Shown here piece by piece: positions 16,313-24,995 of a DNA stretch of 64,000 nucleotides. The stretch is taken from assembly GCF_005116445.1 (NCBI RefSeq), contig NZ_SWBQ01000005.1, positions 124,001 through 188,000 on the forward strand, given 5' to 3'. The stretch comes from Pedobacter frigoris. GTDB lineage: Bacteria; Bacteroidota; Bacteroidia; Sphingobacteriales; Sphingobacteriaceae. The stretch's first letter is position 1. Each line of letters opens with the position of its first letter. The notes beneath the pieces are model-generated. The model searched no databases, was not told the origin of the DNA, and saw nothing but the letters and a program-made list of their open reading frames with translations. The position numbers were made by a program, and so were the translations under genes.

Positions 16313-17269
16313 TTAATGTTGAAGTTCCTGGGTGCCACTTGCGTCCAAAAGGTTAAAGAAATAATCTAAAAGGGAGTTAAAACTTCCAAAGTTCTGATCT
16401 TCATATTGAATGCCATGAAGCCTGCAAAACATACTCAGCCCAACATTCATTACCCTGTCTAAGTGGAACTCATTGCCCTCACTAAAAGAGGTTCGCTCTC
16501 TGGAATTAAAAACCCTTATATGGATGCTTGGGTGCGTCAGTGAAGTTAACCGGGTTTTAGCTTTCAGAGCAAACATACTGGAAAGACCAGCCATGATAAT
16601 TCCGAGCTGTTTATGGTATCTTGTATCCTCGTCATCATTTGAACTTACCATACATTCATAAGCAAAAGTGTCAGCTTCCTGTTCCAGTTGGACACATAAG
16701 GCTTTTTCCTGTTCGTTTAAAACATCCCTATTTTTGAATTTAAGGCTGATTTCTTTATAGCTGCCCCAATGCCCGTTAACGATATGTGCTACTTCATGGA
16801 ACATGATATAGCTGACTGCATCCATAAAAATAACGTTGGCTGTCCTGACTTTGTAACTAGTCATCGTTGGATTTGGTAGGTTTTCAGGCCACTCATCATT
16901 ACTATTATGGTTCTTTAGGGAGAATGCCCAATCAAAAAGTTGATCGAGTTCTTTTACTTCGGTATCCTCGCTGTCCATAACCGTATAGGTATCGGTAATC
17001 TTTATTGCAGTCCTTGATTTATTTTGTGTGATTTCCAGGATTATATAGTTAAGGCACCACATCAGACATAGAAATCGTTTGTTCAGAACAATTTCTTTTG
17101 TGTCGTGGTCGGAATAAGGTGTTGAAAAATTACCAGTTTCGATTTTGATGTAACGGCTCAACTGCGAATCCTGATATTCCCTTAACCTTGCATTGGTGAT
17201 CTCACTTGTGTTTTCAAAAGTATTTATAAGACGATCATAAAGTGTTTCAATTGGGTGTATGTTAGTCAT
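16313..17269 (-). CDS. HExxH metallopeptidase, M48/U49 (Lit)-like
   Basis: A 318-residue protein. HEVAH at 158-162, within MFHEVAHIVNGHW, and EQEADTFAYE at 196-205 form the zinc site and distal Glu/Asp signature shared by M48 and the Lit-type peptidase U49, which causes phage exclusion in E. coli by cleaving EF-Tu. The N-terminal 150 residues are unassigned. There is no membrane helix, unlike membrane M48 proteases. It is the first gene of the pair with the 15834 peptidase, its ATG at 17269. I am sure of the zinc site but not of the subfamily. Confidence 0.65.
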   Translation of the reverse strand: MTNIHPIETLYDRLINTFENTSEITNARLREYQDSQLSRYIKIETGNFSTPYSDHDTKEIVLNKRFLCLMWCLNYIILEITQNKSRTAIKITDTYTVMDSEDTEVKELDQLFDWAFSLKNHNSNDEWPENLPNPTMTSYKVRTANVIFMDAVSYIMFHEVAHIVNGHWGSYKEISLKFKNRDVLNEQEKALCVQLEQEADTFAYECMVSSNDDEDTRYHKQLGIIMAGLSSMFALKAKTRLTSLTHPSIHIRVFNSRERTSFSEGNEFHLDRVMNVGLSMFCRLHGIQYEDQNFGSFNSLLDYFFNLLDASGTQELQH

Positions 17270-17690
17270 ACAGTAAAGATAACGCTTGTTATTGATGTTT
17301 GATAGGGGTGGAAAGGTACTGTTCTGCTGCTATTTCCCGGTAGCCCCGCCTTTTAGTCGGGTTTATTTTACCCCGTTTTGTGTTTCATAGGTGCTGTAGC
17401 TGCCCATGCATTTGACCTTTAACAGATAAATCAACAACCATTTTAATGCTCAATAAAGGAGGATGAACTTTTTAAGAAAAAGGGCAAAAAAGGAAAGCGA
17501 AGCTACTGGTTGCCTGCACCTGCGCGGGCATAATGGCTGCGCCACCCTTCGGGACTTATACCGCTCCGGTATGGTCAACCATGCTTCTGTTGCTTTCTTT
17601 TTTGTCCTTTTTTCTTTGGAAAAAAGTTCTGTCAGGACAGGGACAAGGAGGAAGAATTAACAGATTTTTCAACCTTTTATTTTTTTTATC
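17270..17690. other. intergenic region with conserved, structured ICE sequence
   Basis: There is no well-supported gene. A 65-codon frame at 17463-17660 follows a perfect GGAGG one base before its ATG, but its residues do not look like a protein. The stretch around 17510-17590 contains short inverted repeats (ATACCG-CTC-CGGTAT). From memory, similar sequence recurs upstream of radC-type genes in Bacteroidetes ICEs. It may be a transfer origin, regulatory RNA or leader; I cannot decide which. Confidence 0.35.
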
Positions 17691-18161
17691 ATGAGTGTGC
17701 AAGTCCAAAATTCCTTTTTCTCCATTTCAGAGCTTAAAGTGAGCTATCAACCCAAATTTAAGGCTTCGGAACGGCCGCAGATTACTACATCGCAAAATGC
17801 CTATGACATTTTTTATCGGCACTGGAACCACGACATTATAGAAATGACTGAGCAGTGTTACATGCTTTTGCTGAACCGTGCCAATAAGGTTATAGGAATT
17901 AAAGAGCTTTCCAGTGGGGGAATGGCTGGAACTATTATCGATCCTAAAGTGGTCTTTTCCGTGGCTTTAAAGAGTTTATGTGCTGGGATTATCTTAGCGC
18001 ACAATCACCCTAGTAATAGTCTGAAACCAAGTGAGGCGGATGTAACGTTAACCCGACGACTGGTTGAGGCGGGTAAATTACTGGACTTGCAGGTGCTTGA
18101 TCACATCATCCTTACCAAACATAGCGGCTTTTATTCTTTTGCTGATGAAGGCATTCTTTAA
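17691..18161 (+). CDS. radC: RadC-like JAB/MPN-domain protein
   Basis: A 156-residue protein with the JAB/MPN metal motif: Glu54 in the opening strand, HNH at 104-106 in LAHNHPSNS, and Asp117 in a SEADVTLT segment. Short RadC-like proteins without the N-terminal helix-hairpin-helix domain are common ICE genes in Bacteroidetes; despite the name, a DNA-repair role is not established. It follows the structured region and starts the right-hand block of small ICE genes. Confidence 0.85.
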   Translation: MSVQVQNSFFSISELKVSYQPKFKASERPQITTSQNAYDIFYRHWNHDIIEMTEQCYMLLLNRANKVIGIKELSSGGMAGTIIDPKVVFSVALKSLCAGIILAHNHPSNSLKPSEADVTLTRRLVEAGKLLDLQVLDHIILTKHSGFYSFADEGIL

Positions 18162-18195
18162 AATTCAAAACCCTATTTACTTAATCTATCCTATT

Positions 18196-18411
18196 ATGTG
18201 TTGTACAGATAAAACAGAAAAGAAAGCATTGTTTGAGCTGGCTAAAGCCCTTAAACATTTCTATAACCTTGATGATATGAAAATGCATCCGGGCGATTTG
18301 CATACTGCCCGAGTTGCCGAAAAACTGGTGCGGGGCATCATTGAGGATAATGGTTATACAGCCAGCTATCTAAAAAGACGTGGAACTCGGCTTTTCCAGT
18401 TCCGAAAATAA
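18196..18411 (+). CDS. small conserved ICE hypothetical protein
   Basis: A 71-residue basic protein beginning MCCTDKTEKKALFELAK and ending RRGTRLFQFRK. No domain is recognised; the Lys/Arg-rich helical composition would suit a nucleic-acid-binding role. The start at 18196 is preferred because upstream residues overlap radC in another frame. It lies 34 bases after radC and is probably in the same operon. Confidence 0.6.
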   Translation: MCCTDKTEKKALFELAKALKHFYNLDDMKMHPGDLHTARVAEKLVRGIIEDNGYTASYLKRRGTRLFQFRK

Positions 18412-18455
18412 ACCAGTAAATATTTTATTGATCACCTATTTCAAAAATATAGATT

Positions 18456-18680
18456 ATGTTTTCAAATTTAGATACAAGCGGGCTGGTTATGTTTTGCATT
18501 GGCCTGCTTATCCGTTACCTGATCGATAAGCGCAAGTTCAGGCGCAGGAACATTGCAGGTATGCAGGTGTTTTCCAGTTATTTAAACGCTGTTGTTTTCC
18601 AATTATTTGAGCGGATTTTTAATCTGCTTGGATTGTTGCTGATTGTTTTAGGGGTAGTGACCATTCTTATGAGGTTGTGA
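18456..18680 (+). CDS. small two-helix membrane protein of ICEs
   Basis: A 74-residue protein with a hydrophobic helix at about residues 8-23, a basic loop (KRKFRRRNIAG) and a second hydrophobic helix at about 50-72. Such proteins beside radC in Bacteroidetes ICEs are often mislabelled molybdenum ABC transporter permease; nothing here supports that. Function unknown. It is the last gene before the terminator at 18706. Confidence 0.65.
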   Translation: MFSNLDTSGLVMFCIGLLIRYLIDKRKFRRRNIAGMQVFSSYLNAVVFQLFERIFNLLGLLLIVLGVVTILMRL

Positions 18681-18705
18681 GATATTCACATATCCATTCC
18701 AATTC

Positions 18706-18739
18706 AAAAGCCAGCAGATTTATGACCTGCTGGCTTTTA
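18706..18739 (+). terminator. strong symmetric terminator after the ICE small-gene block
   Basis: A 12-bp perfect hairpin (AAAAGCCAGCAG / CTGCTGGCTTTT) with a 9-base loop is flanked by A and T runs on both sides, so it can terminate in either direction. Confidence 0.85.
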
Positions 18740-18840
18740 TTTTTAATATTGTCGAGTAATTTTTCAAATTGATATTGAGCAACTTAATAGATCGGTTTCC
18801 AAAATTAGGCTAGTGCATGCGGAAATCTTATACTAATTGC

Positions 18841-18975
18841 TATCTTTGCCTCACGGTTAAGGCATTGGATCACCTCCAATGTTCGCCAAAAGCATTAAAT
18901 CGTCCTGAAAAGTGTTCGACAAATGTAACGCTTGGGCTACAGTCCCGCTTTACGATAAGTAGAGCGGGATTTTTG
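18841..18975 (+). ncRNA. candidate small non-coding RNA with its own promoter and terminator
   Basis: TATCTTTGC at 18841-18849 is a perfect Bacteroidetes -7 box. About 90 bases later a hairpin (TCCCGCT/AGCGGGA at 18943-18969) is followed by TTTTTG, a good terminator. The bases between (about 18855-18942) contain a stem GCATTGG/CCAATG and possible longer pairings, and no convincing reading frame. It does not look like tmRNA, RNase P or SRP RNA to me. The inferred transcript is about 120 bases. Confidence 0.5.
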
Positions 18976-19375
18976 TTTTACTCTTTTTGCCACTCTTCAT
19001 TTTACTTCAATACGATTGATCTTTTGAAGTCGATATAATATTCTTTTCTTAAGAGTTGACTTTTTCTTAACCGGAGTGATAAATACTTTTCAAAAAAACT
19101 ATTATAATTAATCGAAATGTATGATGCTGATAAGTGATTTGTGTGACATTTATTATTTCTATAGTTAATTTGGGCAATTTTTTTCGGGATTTGAGGGGAA
19201 AATAGAGGTGTGTGTTCTACACTAAGCAACTTGTGGTATATTGATATAGAGGCGTTTATAATTGTTACATAGGCCCCTGATTCTGTAAATATTCCGCTAT
19301 TATGAGGTATTTGAGCAAACCATAGTGGTGCGACGGTTGGCTCGGCACGATAGTTCCTTATAGGTATCCTACCTA
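18976..19375. other. AT-rich intergenic region at the ICE/chromosome transition
   Basis: No gene is supported. It separates the ICE genes from the chromosomal adhesin cluster, so the right end of the ICE may fall here, but I find no direct repeat that marks it. It must also contain the promoter of the adhesin operon starting at 19376. Confidence 0.4.
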
Positions 19376-22300
19376 ATGAAAAATATCCTTATGAAAAACA
19401 AGTCAACCCTGATTTATTTTTTTTTTGTTTTTTACTTTCTCTCAATAATAAGTAATTCAGCATCGGCACAAAACATAACAGTTACAGGAATTAATTCGAG
19501 TTGTCCCAATAGCGCAAGTATTACAGTTAATGTAACAGGCTTAGCGAGTCCGGTCAGTTATCAGCTTTTACAAGGTTCAACGATTATCAGGCCGTTTGGA
19601 GGTTCAGGTTGGACAACAACAAATATTTTTGCTGATTTGCCGGCAGGAACATATATCGTTAAAGCAAGGGGTAATGACGATGATAATACTATAATTACGT
19701 CAGCATCTGTTGCTGTTACAGAAAATTATACCCCGATTACAGCTTATGTTAATCCGGCTTCAATTATCGATTGTGTCGGGAAGCCCGGTTCTTTAAGTGT
19801 AACAGCAAGCGGAGGAAGTGGTAATCTTAGTTATGGTATTACTCCGGATAATCAAAATGTTGCTCCTGCAAGTTTTCAAAACTCTCCTGTCTTTTCAAAT
19901 TTGCCTCCCGGTTCGTATAAATTTTGGGTGAAAGACAATAATTGTCCCACTGCAATTATAATGAATACAACAGGGGTATATACTCACGACCTGCCAAGAT
20001 CTGCAACAGATTTTAATGCATATCCGATCTATTTAGAACTACAAAATCAAAATACTGCTACCGGAGGATATAAAATCATTCCTGCTAGATTTTTTACAGG
20101 TAATTATACAGAGATCCCAAATGATGAAAAGCAATTTTACCGGGTATCTGTAAAGGATGTGACCACTGGAATTACCTATGCTGAACAGTCTCTGACTTCG
20201 GATTATCTGTTCGGTGCCAATACTGTCGCAGGGCATACGCTTGAGTTTACCTTACGTAACATCTGCAATAATACGACTAAAACCTTTCCGGTCATCCAGA
20301 TAGGCCCTGATGTAAGTGCCTTTGCAACCTGTGGGCAGGCGCAGGCACAATATTTAATCAAAGATATTAGTCTGGTTTCAATACCTGCAACAATTGTCTT
20401 TACGAATAATAATGGGACATCAAGCGGTAATCAAAGCATTACGGTCAGTAATAAAAGCGACGTTTATAGATTTGTCAATCTCCCTCCTAATTCCAAATTT
20501 ACATGGAAAGTAATAGATAATGATGGCAAAACCTGGCCAGGGGGTGTTCTGGATTTTACTGTTGATTTGACTGGCGGAGGTTCGGCCGCATCCTATCTGT
20601 ATAGCACTGCAAATGGCTGCGCATTAGATCAAAGTATGATACGTATCGCATTGCCGGGAATCCCAAATGCTTCTGCAGGCCTGACTTACAGAGTCACTGC
20701 CTCTAATAATCCAACGGTGCCTGTTTCACAAGTTGGGAATATCGTAGCTGATCCGGGTAATCAGGGATATCTTTTAGAATTGAATGGTTCAAATTATTGG
20801 CCTCATGGTGATTATACAATAGTGATAAATTCATCTGGAACCTGTTATAATAATGCATCATTGAATGTTTCTGCAACGGGGAATCAAGCAAATATAACAG
20901 GTGTAACTAAAACTGCAGAGTGTGGTTCTTTTAACTTTACTATAAATGGGAAATTTAGTAACCCGGGGAACGCAGGATATACAGGCGATTATGAATTGGT
21001 TATTTTAAATGGTCCCGGACTTACAGGTGGCACGACGAGAGCTGTTACAAGTATAACTACAACAGATCCTTTCACAAATATGCCTTATGGCACTTATAGT
21101 GTAGCTTTACGAATTAAGGGGCAGACATGTAATCTGATTGTTTTGGATCCGATTACTTTTACTGCTGCGAGCAGTATTGATTTTGATGCAATAAATAGTG
21201 GTGGTTTTGCCTGTGGACCAGGTGGAACAGGAGATTTGACGGTAGCCGCTTCGACTATCATCAATGGAGCACAGCTCCAATACAGCATAAATAACGGGGT
21301 TACATGGCAGACCTCACATATTTTTCATAACATTCCAATAGGTCCTCATTCAATCAGGATTAGAGAAACCGGCTGCGGAACAGAAACTACGCAGATTGTC
21401 ACCGTGGTTGAGACCATTGAAGCAACAATAAATAATAATCCAATTATTGAAACGGTTTGCGAAGGCGGTAATGCTGTGTTAAATATCAATGCTATTGGTG
21501 GAACGAATTATACGTGGACTTATCCTGACGGAACTATCCACATGGGTAAGGTTCAGAATCTAAATAATGTAACAGCGGCAATGGCGGGTGTCTACTCCGT
21601 GGTAGTTACTACTGAGAGTTGTGTAACCCCTGCCCAAAAAGTAAGTTTGAATGTACTTACAAAAGCAACTGTGGAGGCTGTAGCACCTCAGGTAGCTTGT
21701 AATAACGAGATTAAAAAAATTCCTTTCACAGGTGTTCAAAGCCTTAAATATTCATCTCCTACTACTTCGGTTGCTGTGCAGACAACATATTCCTGGGTTA
21801 ATGATAATCCTGCTATTGGTTTAGCCGCTACAGGTACAGGGGATATCTCATTTACTGCCGTAAATACGGGAGCAGTGGCTATAGTTGCCAATATTACGGT
21901 TACAGCAAATACCGATGCAGGTTGTACAGGTCCGTCTAAGACTTTTGCGATAACCATCAATCCAGGTATTGGTAAGCCAATTATAACTGGTGCTAATCAA
22001 TTTTGTACAGCAGTGGGTACTACTTTGACCTCGTCTGCTTCTACAGGAAATCAATGGTATAAAGATGGTAATGCTATTTCAGGCGCTACAGGGCAAACTT
22101 ATTTTGCATCAGAGGCAGGAAGCTATACTGTGGCTATTAGTGGAGGTAGTACTTGTTCAAGTCCGTCCGATCCTATGGTTTTAACCGCAGTTCCTTGTAA
22201 GATCACAGCTGAAAAAACGATAGCAAGCTCTCCTGCGACAGTGAAGTCAGGTGATGTCTTGACTTATAATATTACGATTAAAAATAGTTTTGGTACTGCT

Positions 22301-23944
22301 AAAGCTGGTGTTACAGCAAGTGATGATGTACCATCTACATTGGTTAATATCAATACAATCAGTAATGGTGGTGTTTTAACTGGTAATAAGATTGATTGGT
22401 CGGGGTTAACAGTTCCGGCAAATGGCAGTATTACTTTGAGTTTTAAAGCTACAGTTGCGGCTAACTTGCCTGTTGGGACGACAACAATTAAGAATGTTGC
22501 TTTTGTAATTGATCCTACAGATCCTGGTAATCCAATTACCCCTGAGGTTGAAGTGCCAACAGACGGCAAGCTTACTGCAACCAAAACAATTGTCGGTAAT
22601 CCTGCTACGGTTAAGGCCGGCGATGTATTAACTTATAATATTACGATTAAAAATAGTTTTGGTACTGCTAAAGCTGGTGTTACAGCAAGTGATGATGTAC
22701 CTTCAACGTTGGTTAATATCAATACAATTAGTAATGGTGGTGTTTTAACTGGTAATAAGATTGATTGGTCGGGGTTAACAGTTCCGGCAAATGGCAGTAT
22801 TACTTTGAGTTTTAAAGCTACAGTTGCGGCTAACTTGCCTGTTGGGACGACAACAATTAAGAATGTTGCTTCTGTAATTGATCCTACAGATCCTGGTAAT
22901 CCAATTACCCCTGAGGTTGAAGTGCCAACAGACGGCAAGCTTACTGCAACCAAAACAATTGTCGGTAATCCTGCTACGGTTAAGGCCGGCGAAGAATTAA
23001 CTTATAATATTACGATTAAAAATAGTTTTGGTACTGCTAAAGCTGGTGTTACAGCAAGTGACGATGTCCCTGTGTCTTTGATACGTGTTAGCAGTATCAG
23101 CAATGGGGGTACGCTTACGGGCAATCAGATCAATTGGACAGGATTGACGATTCCTGCTAATGGTAGCATTACGTTAAGCTTCAAAGCTACAGTTATAGCG
23201 GATCTTACTCAGGCATCAACCATTAAGAACGTCGCTTTTGTAGTGGATCCAACAGATACAGGTAATCCATTGAATCCAGAAGTAGAAGTTCCTACAGTGC
23301 AGATTGCAGCTTTAATTTTGACTAAAACAGCCCTTCCCGGAGGACGTAAATTCGGAGATGTAATTAACTATAGTCTGGTACTTACCAACATTGGGAATGT
23401 GACAGTTACCAACATTAAGATCACTGATGCGAATGCAGATCAGGGCAGCATTAGTCCATCTACGATCGTTAGTTTGGCGCCCGGTGTGAGTGTGAATATT
23501 ACAGCAAGACATACGATTACTGTGGCTGATTTGGAACGTGGTTATGTAAGTAATCTTGCTAAAGCAGATGGTACAGATCCGAATGGTAACAATGTTCATG
23601 CTGAGTCTAAAGATCCTGCGCCAGTGCCAGGTAGCCCTGTTGATCCGAACTGCCCTGACTGTACAATTACTCCAACACCTAAAGATGATTTCTTTATTCC
23701 AAATGTAATCACGCCCAATGGTGACGGTAAGAATGATACGTTCGTAATTGTGGGACTCGAATTCTTCAGCAATGCAGATGTTACCATTTTTAACCGCTGG
23801 GGCAATGAGGTATATAGGAATAGCAATTATAAAAACACCTGGACTGGTGAAGGATTGAATGAGGGGACTTATTATTATCTGCTAAAAATGCGAAAAGGCG
23901 AACAGGTAAGTGCTTACAAAGGTTGGGTATTGTTAAAACGATAG
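19376..23944 (+). CDS. giant T9SS-exported surface protein (type B sorting domain)
   Basis: A 1522-residue secreted protein. The N-terminal signal peptide ends near SASAQ; an in-frame ATG at 19391 is an alternative start. The body holds Ig-like and PKD/SprB-like modules, then three near-identical DUF11-type repeats (about residues 942-1310) and a fourth divergent copy. The C-terminal ~85 residues (FFIPNVITPNGDGKNDTF..., FNRWGNEVY, WVLLKR) are the gliding-motility-associated type B sorting domain (CHU_C), which directs export through the T9SS. It precedes a PorP/SprF gene and an OmpA-type gene, so all three likely form one secretion and anchoring operon. Such proteins act in adhesion or gliding. 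Confidence 0.85.
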   Translation: MKNILMKNKSTLIYFFFVFYFLSIISNSASAQNITVTGINSSCPNSASITVNVTGLASPVSYQLLQGSTIIRPFGGSGWTTTNIFADLPAGTYIVKARGNDDDNTIITSASVAVTENYTPITAYVNPASIIDCVGKPGSLSVTASGGSGNLSYGITPDNQNVAPASFQNSPVFSNLPPGSYKFWVKDNNCPTAIIMNTTGVYTHDLPRSATDFNAYPIYLELQNQNTATGGYKIIPARFFTGNYTEIPNDEKQFYRVSVKDVTTGITYAEQSLTSDYLFGANTVAGHTLEFTLRNICNNTTKTFPVIQIGPDVSAFATCGQAQAQYLIKDISLVSIPATIVFTNNNGTSSGNQSITVSNKSDVYRFVNLPPNSKFTWKVIDNDGKTWPGGVLDFTVDLTGGGSAASYLYSTANGCALDQSMIRIALPGIPNASAGLTYRVTASNNPTVPVSQVGNIVADPGNQGYLLELNGSNYWPHGDYTIVINSSGTCYNNASLNVSATGNQANITGVTKTAECGSFNFTINGKFSNPGNAGYTGDYELVILNGPGLTGGTTRAVTSITTTDPFTNMPYGTYSVALRIKGQTCNLIVLDPITFTAASSIDFDAINSGGFACGPGGTGDLTVAASTIINGAQLQYSINNGVTWQTSHIFHNIPIGPHSIRIRETGCGTETTQIVTVVETIEATINNNPIIETVCEGGNAVLNINAIGGTNYTWTYPDGTIHMGKVQNLNNVTAAMAGVYSVVVTTESCVTPAQKVSLNVLTKATVEAVAPQVACNNEIKKIPFTGVQSLKYSSPTTSVAVQTTYSWVNDNPAIGLAATGTGDISFTAVNTGAVAIVANITVTANTDAGCTGPSKTFAITINPGIGKPIITGANQFCTAVGTTLTSSASTGNQWYKDGNAISGATGQTYFASEAGSYTVAISGGSTCSSPSDPMVLTAVPCKITAEKTIASSPATVKSGDVLTYNITIKNSFGTAKAGVTASDDVPSTLVNINTISNGGVLTGNKIDWSGLTVPANGSITLSFKATVAANLPVGTTTIKNVAFVIDPTDPGNPITPEVEVPTDGKLTATKTIVGNPATVKAGDVLTYNITIKNSFGTAKAGVTASDDVPSTLVNINTISNGGVLTGNKIDWSGLTVPANGSITLSFKATVAANLPVGTTTIKNVASVIDPTDPGNPITPEVEVPTDGKLTATKTIVGNPATVKAGEELTYNITIKNSFGTAKAGVTASDDVPVSLIRVSSISNGGTLTGNQINWTGLTIPANGSITLSFKATVIADLTQASTIKNVAFVVDPTDTGNPLNPEVEVPTVQIAALILTKTALPGGRKFGDVINYSLVLTNIGNVTVTNIKITDANADQGSISPSTIVSLAPGVSVNITARHTITVADLERGYVSNLAKADGTDPNGNNVHAESKDPAPVPGSPVDPNCPDCTITPTPKDDFFIPNVITPNGDGKNDTFVIVGLEFFSNADVTIFNRWGNEVYRNSNYKNTWTGEGLNEGTYYYLLKMRKGEQVSAYKGWVLLKR
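22201..23300 (+). repeat. three 369-bp tandem DUF11-type repeats in the adhesin
   Basis: Copies begin near 22201, 22570 and 22939, each 123 residues (opening TAEKTI/TATKTI, core LTYNITIKNSFGTAKAGV). Copies 1 and 2 are almost identical in DNA, and copy 3 is diverged in its second half. This implies recent unequal exchange. Confidence 0.85.
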
Positions 23945-23953
23945 AAATAGATT

Positions 23954-24967
23954 ATGAACAAGCATATCATAAAAGGTGCATTAATAAGTATAGGGCTTAT
24001 GGCATTGGGAATAACTCGTTCCCATGCACAACAGAACATACAGTTTACCCAGTATATTTTCAATACATTAAGTGTGAATCCGGCCTATGCAGGTTATAAG
24101 GAAGAGTGGTTTGCGCAGATGGCTTACCGCAACCAGTGGACTGGCATAGATGGAGCGCCAAAAACAGCCCAGCTTTCGATTGATGGGGTTGCCGATCGAG
24201 AAAAGAAGAATGTTGGCCTTGGTCTTCAGATCACAGATGATCGTCTGGGCCCACAATCTTTGACCTCAATATATGCTAATTATGCCTACCGTCTGAGACT
24301 TGATGCCGAAGATACACAGCGTCTGAGTTTTGGAATTGGCGTTGGGCTCAGTCAGTATGGGCTTGACGGAGAAAAACTAAGACCTGTTGATCAGGGTGAT
24401 GTTGACCTTCCGGTTGGTAAAATCAGCAGTACGATTCCTGATATGCGTTTCGGAGTTTACTATTATAATCCTAAATGGTATATCGGAGCTTCGGTAATGG
24501 ATTTACTCTCGGGTGACAATTCAAACAGTGTTTTCAATTGGGACAATAATACCGTGAGTAATTTGAAGCGTAAGCGACACTTTTATTTAATAGCCGGTAC
24601 GTTACTGAATTTATCGCCAGACACCAAATTGCGGCCGAGTATTATGCTGAAAGAAGATTTGAAAGGTCCTACGAGTTTGGATATCAATGGCATGTTGATC
24701 TTTGGTGGTAGATTTTGGGTTGGTGCTTCTTATCGTACGGGGATTACATTGTGGAAGAAAGATTACGCTGAAGGTCAGCAATTGAGTAAGCAAAACTCTG
24801 TTTCAGGTATTACCCAGTTTTATATAAATGATCGCTTTAGAATAGGATACTCTTACGATTATATTGTGAGTAAACTAAGTAGTGTTCAGAATGGCACACA
24901 CGAGATTACCCTTGGACTAACATTCCCGGGAAAAGGAAAACGTGTACTGAGTCCAAGATTCTTTTAA
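23954..24967 (+). CDS. PorP/SprF family T9SS outer-membrane protein
   Basis: A 337-residue protein with a signal peptide (ITRSHAQ) and the family hallmark QFTQYIFNTLSVNPAYAGY followed by RNQWTGIDGAPKTAQLS. The many alternating hydrophobic strands fit a beta-barrel. It lies 9 bases after the adhesin, so it is co-expressed. In Flavobacterium, SprF is needed for secretion of its adhesin SprB, so this gene is likely the dedicated export partner of the preceding adhesin. It does not act as a general T9SS core protein. Confidence 0.9.
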   Translation: MNKHIIKGALISIGLMALGITRSHAQQNIQFTQYIFNTLSVNPAYAGYKEEWFAQMAYRNQWTGIDGAPKTAQLSIDGVADREKKNVGLGLQITDDRLGPQSLTSIYANYAYRLRLDAEDTQRLSFGIGVGLSQYGLDGEKLRPVDQGDVDLPVGKISSTIPDMRFGVYYYNPKWYIGASVMDLLSGDNSNSVFNWDNNTVSNLKRKRHFYLIAGTLLNLSPDTKLRPSIMLKEDLKGPTSLDINGMLIFGGRFWVGASYRTGITLWKKDYAEGQQLSKQNSVSGITQFYINDRFRIGYSYDYIVSKLSSVQNGTHEITLGLTFPGKGKRVLSPRFF

Positions 24968-24995
24968 TAGCCTGGGAATTGCAAAGTAAATATTA

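Noticed and set aside
17463..17660. A 65-codon gene with a GGAGG before the ATG
   Set aside because: Composition is not protein-like, and Shine-Dalgarno sites are not the rule in this phylum.
18456..18680. Molybdenum ABC transporter permease
   Set aside because: A 74-residue two-helix protein without permease motifs or partner genes; this name is a recurrent misannotation.
18817..19038. A 73-codon frame overlapping the RNA candidate
   Set aside because: It runs through a promoter box and terminator hairpin and has no recognisable domain.
22264..22953. Two antisense open frames of 106 codons inside the first adhesin
   Set aside because: They are shadows of the 369-bp repeats on the other strand and have no start signals or domain.
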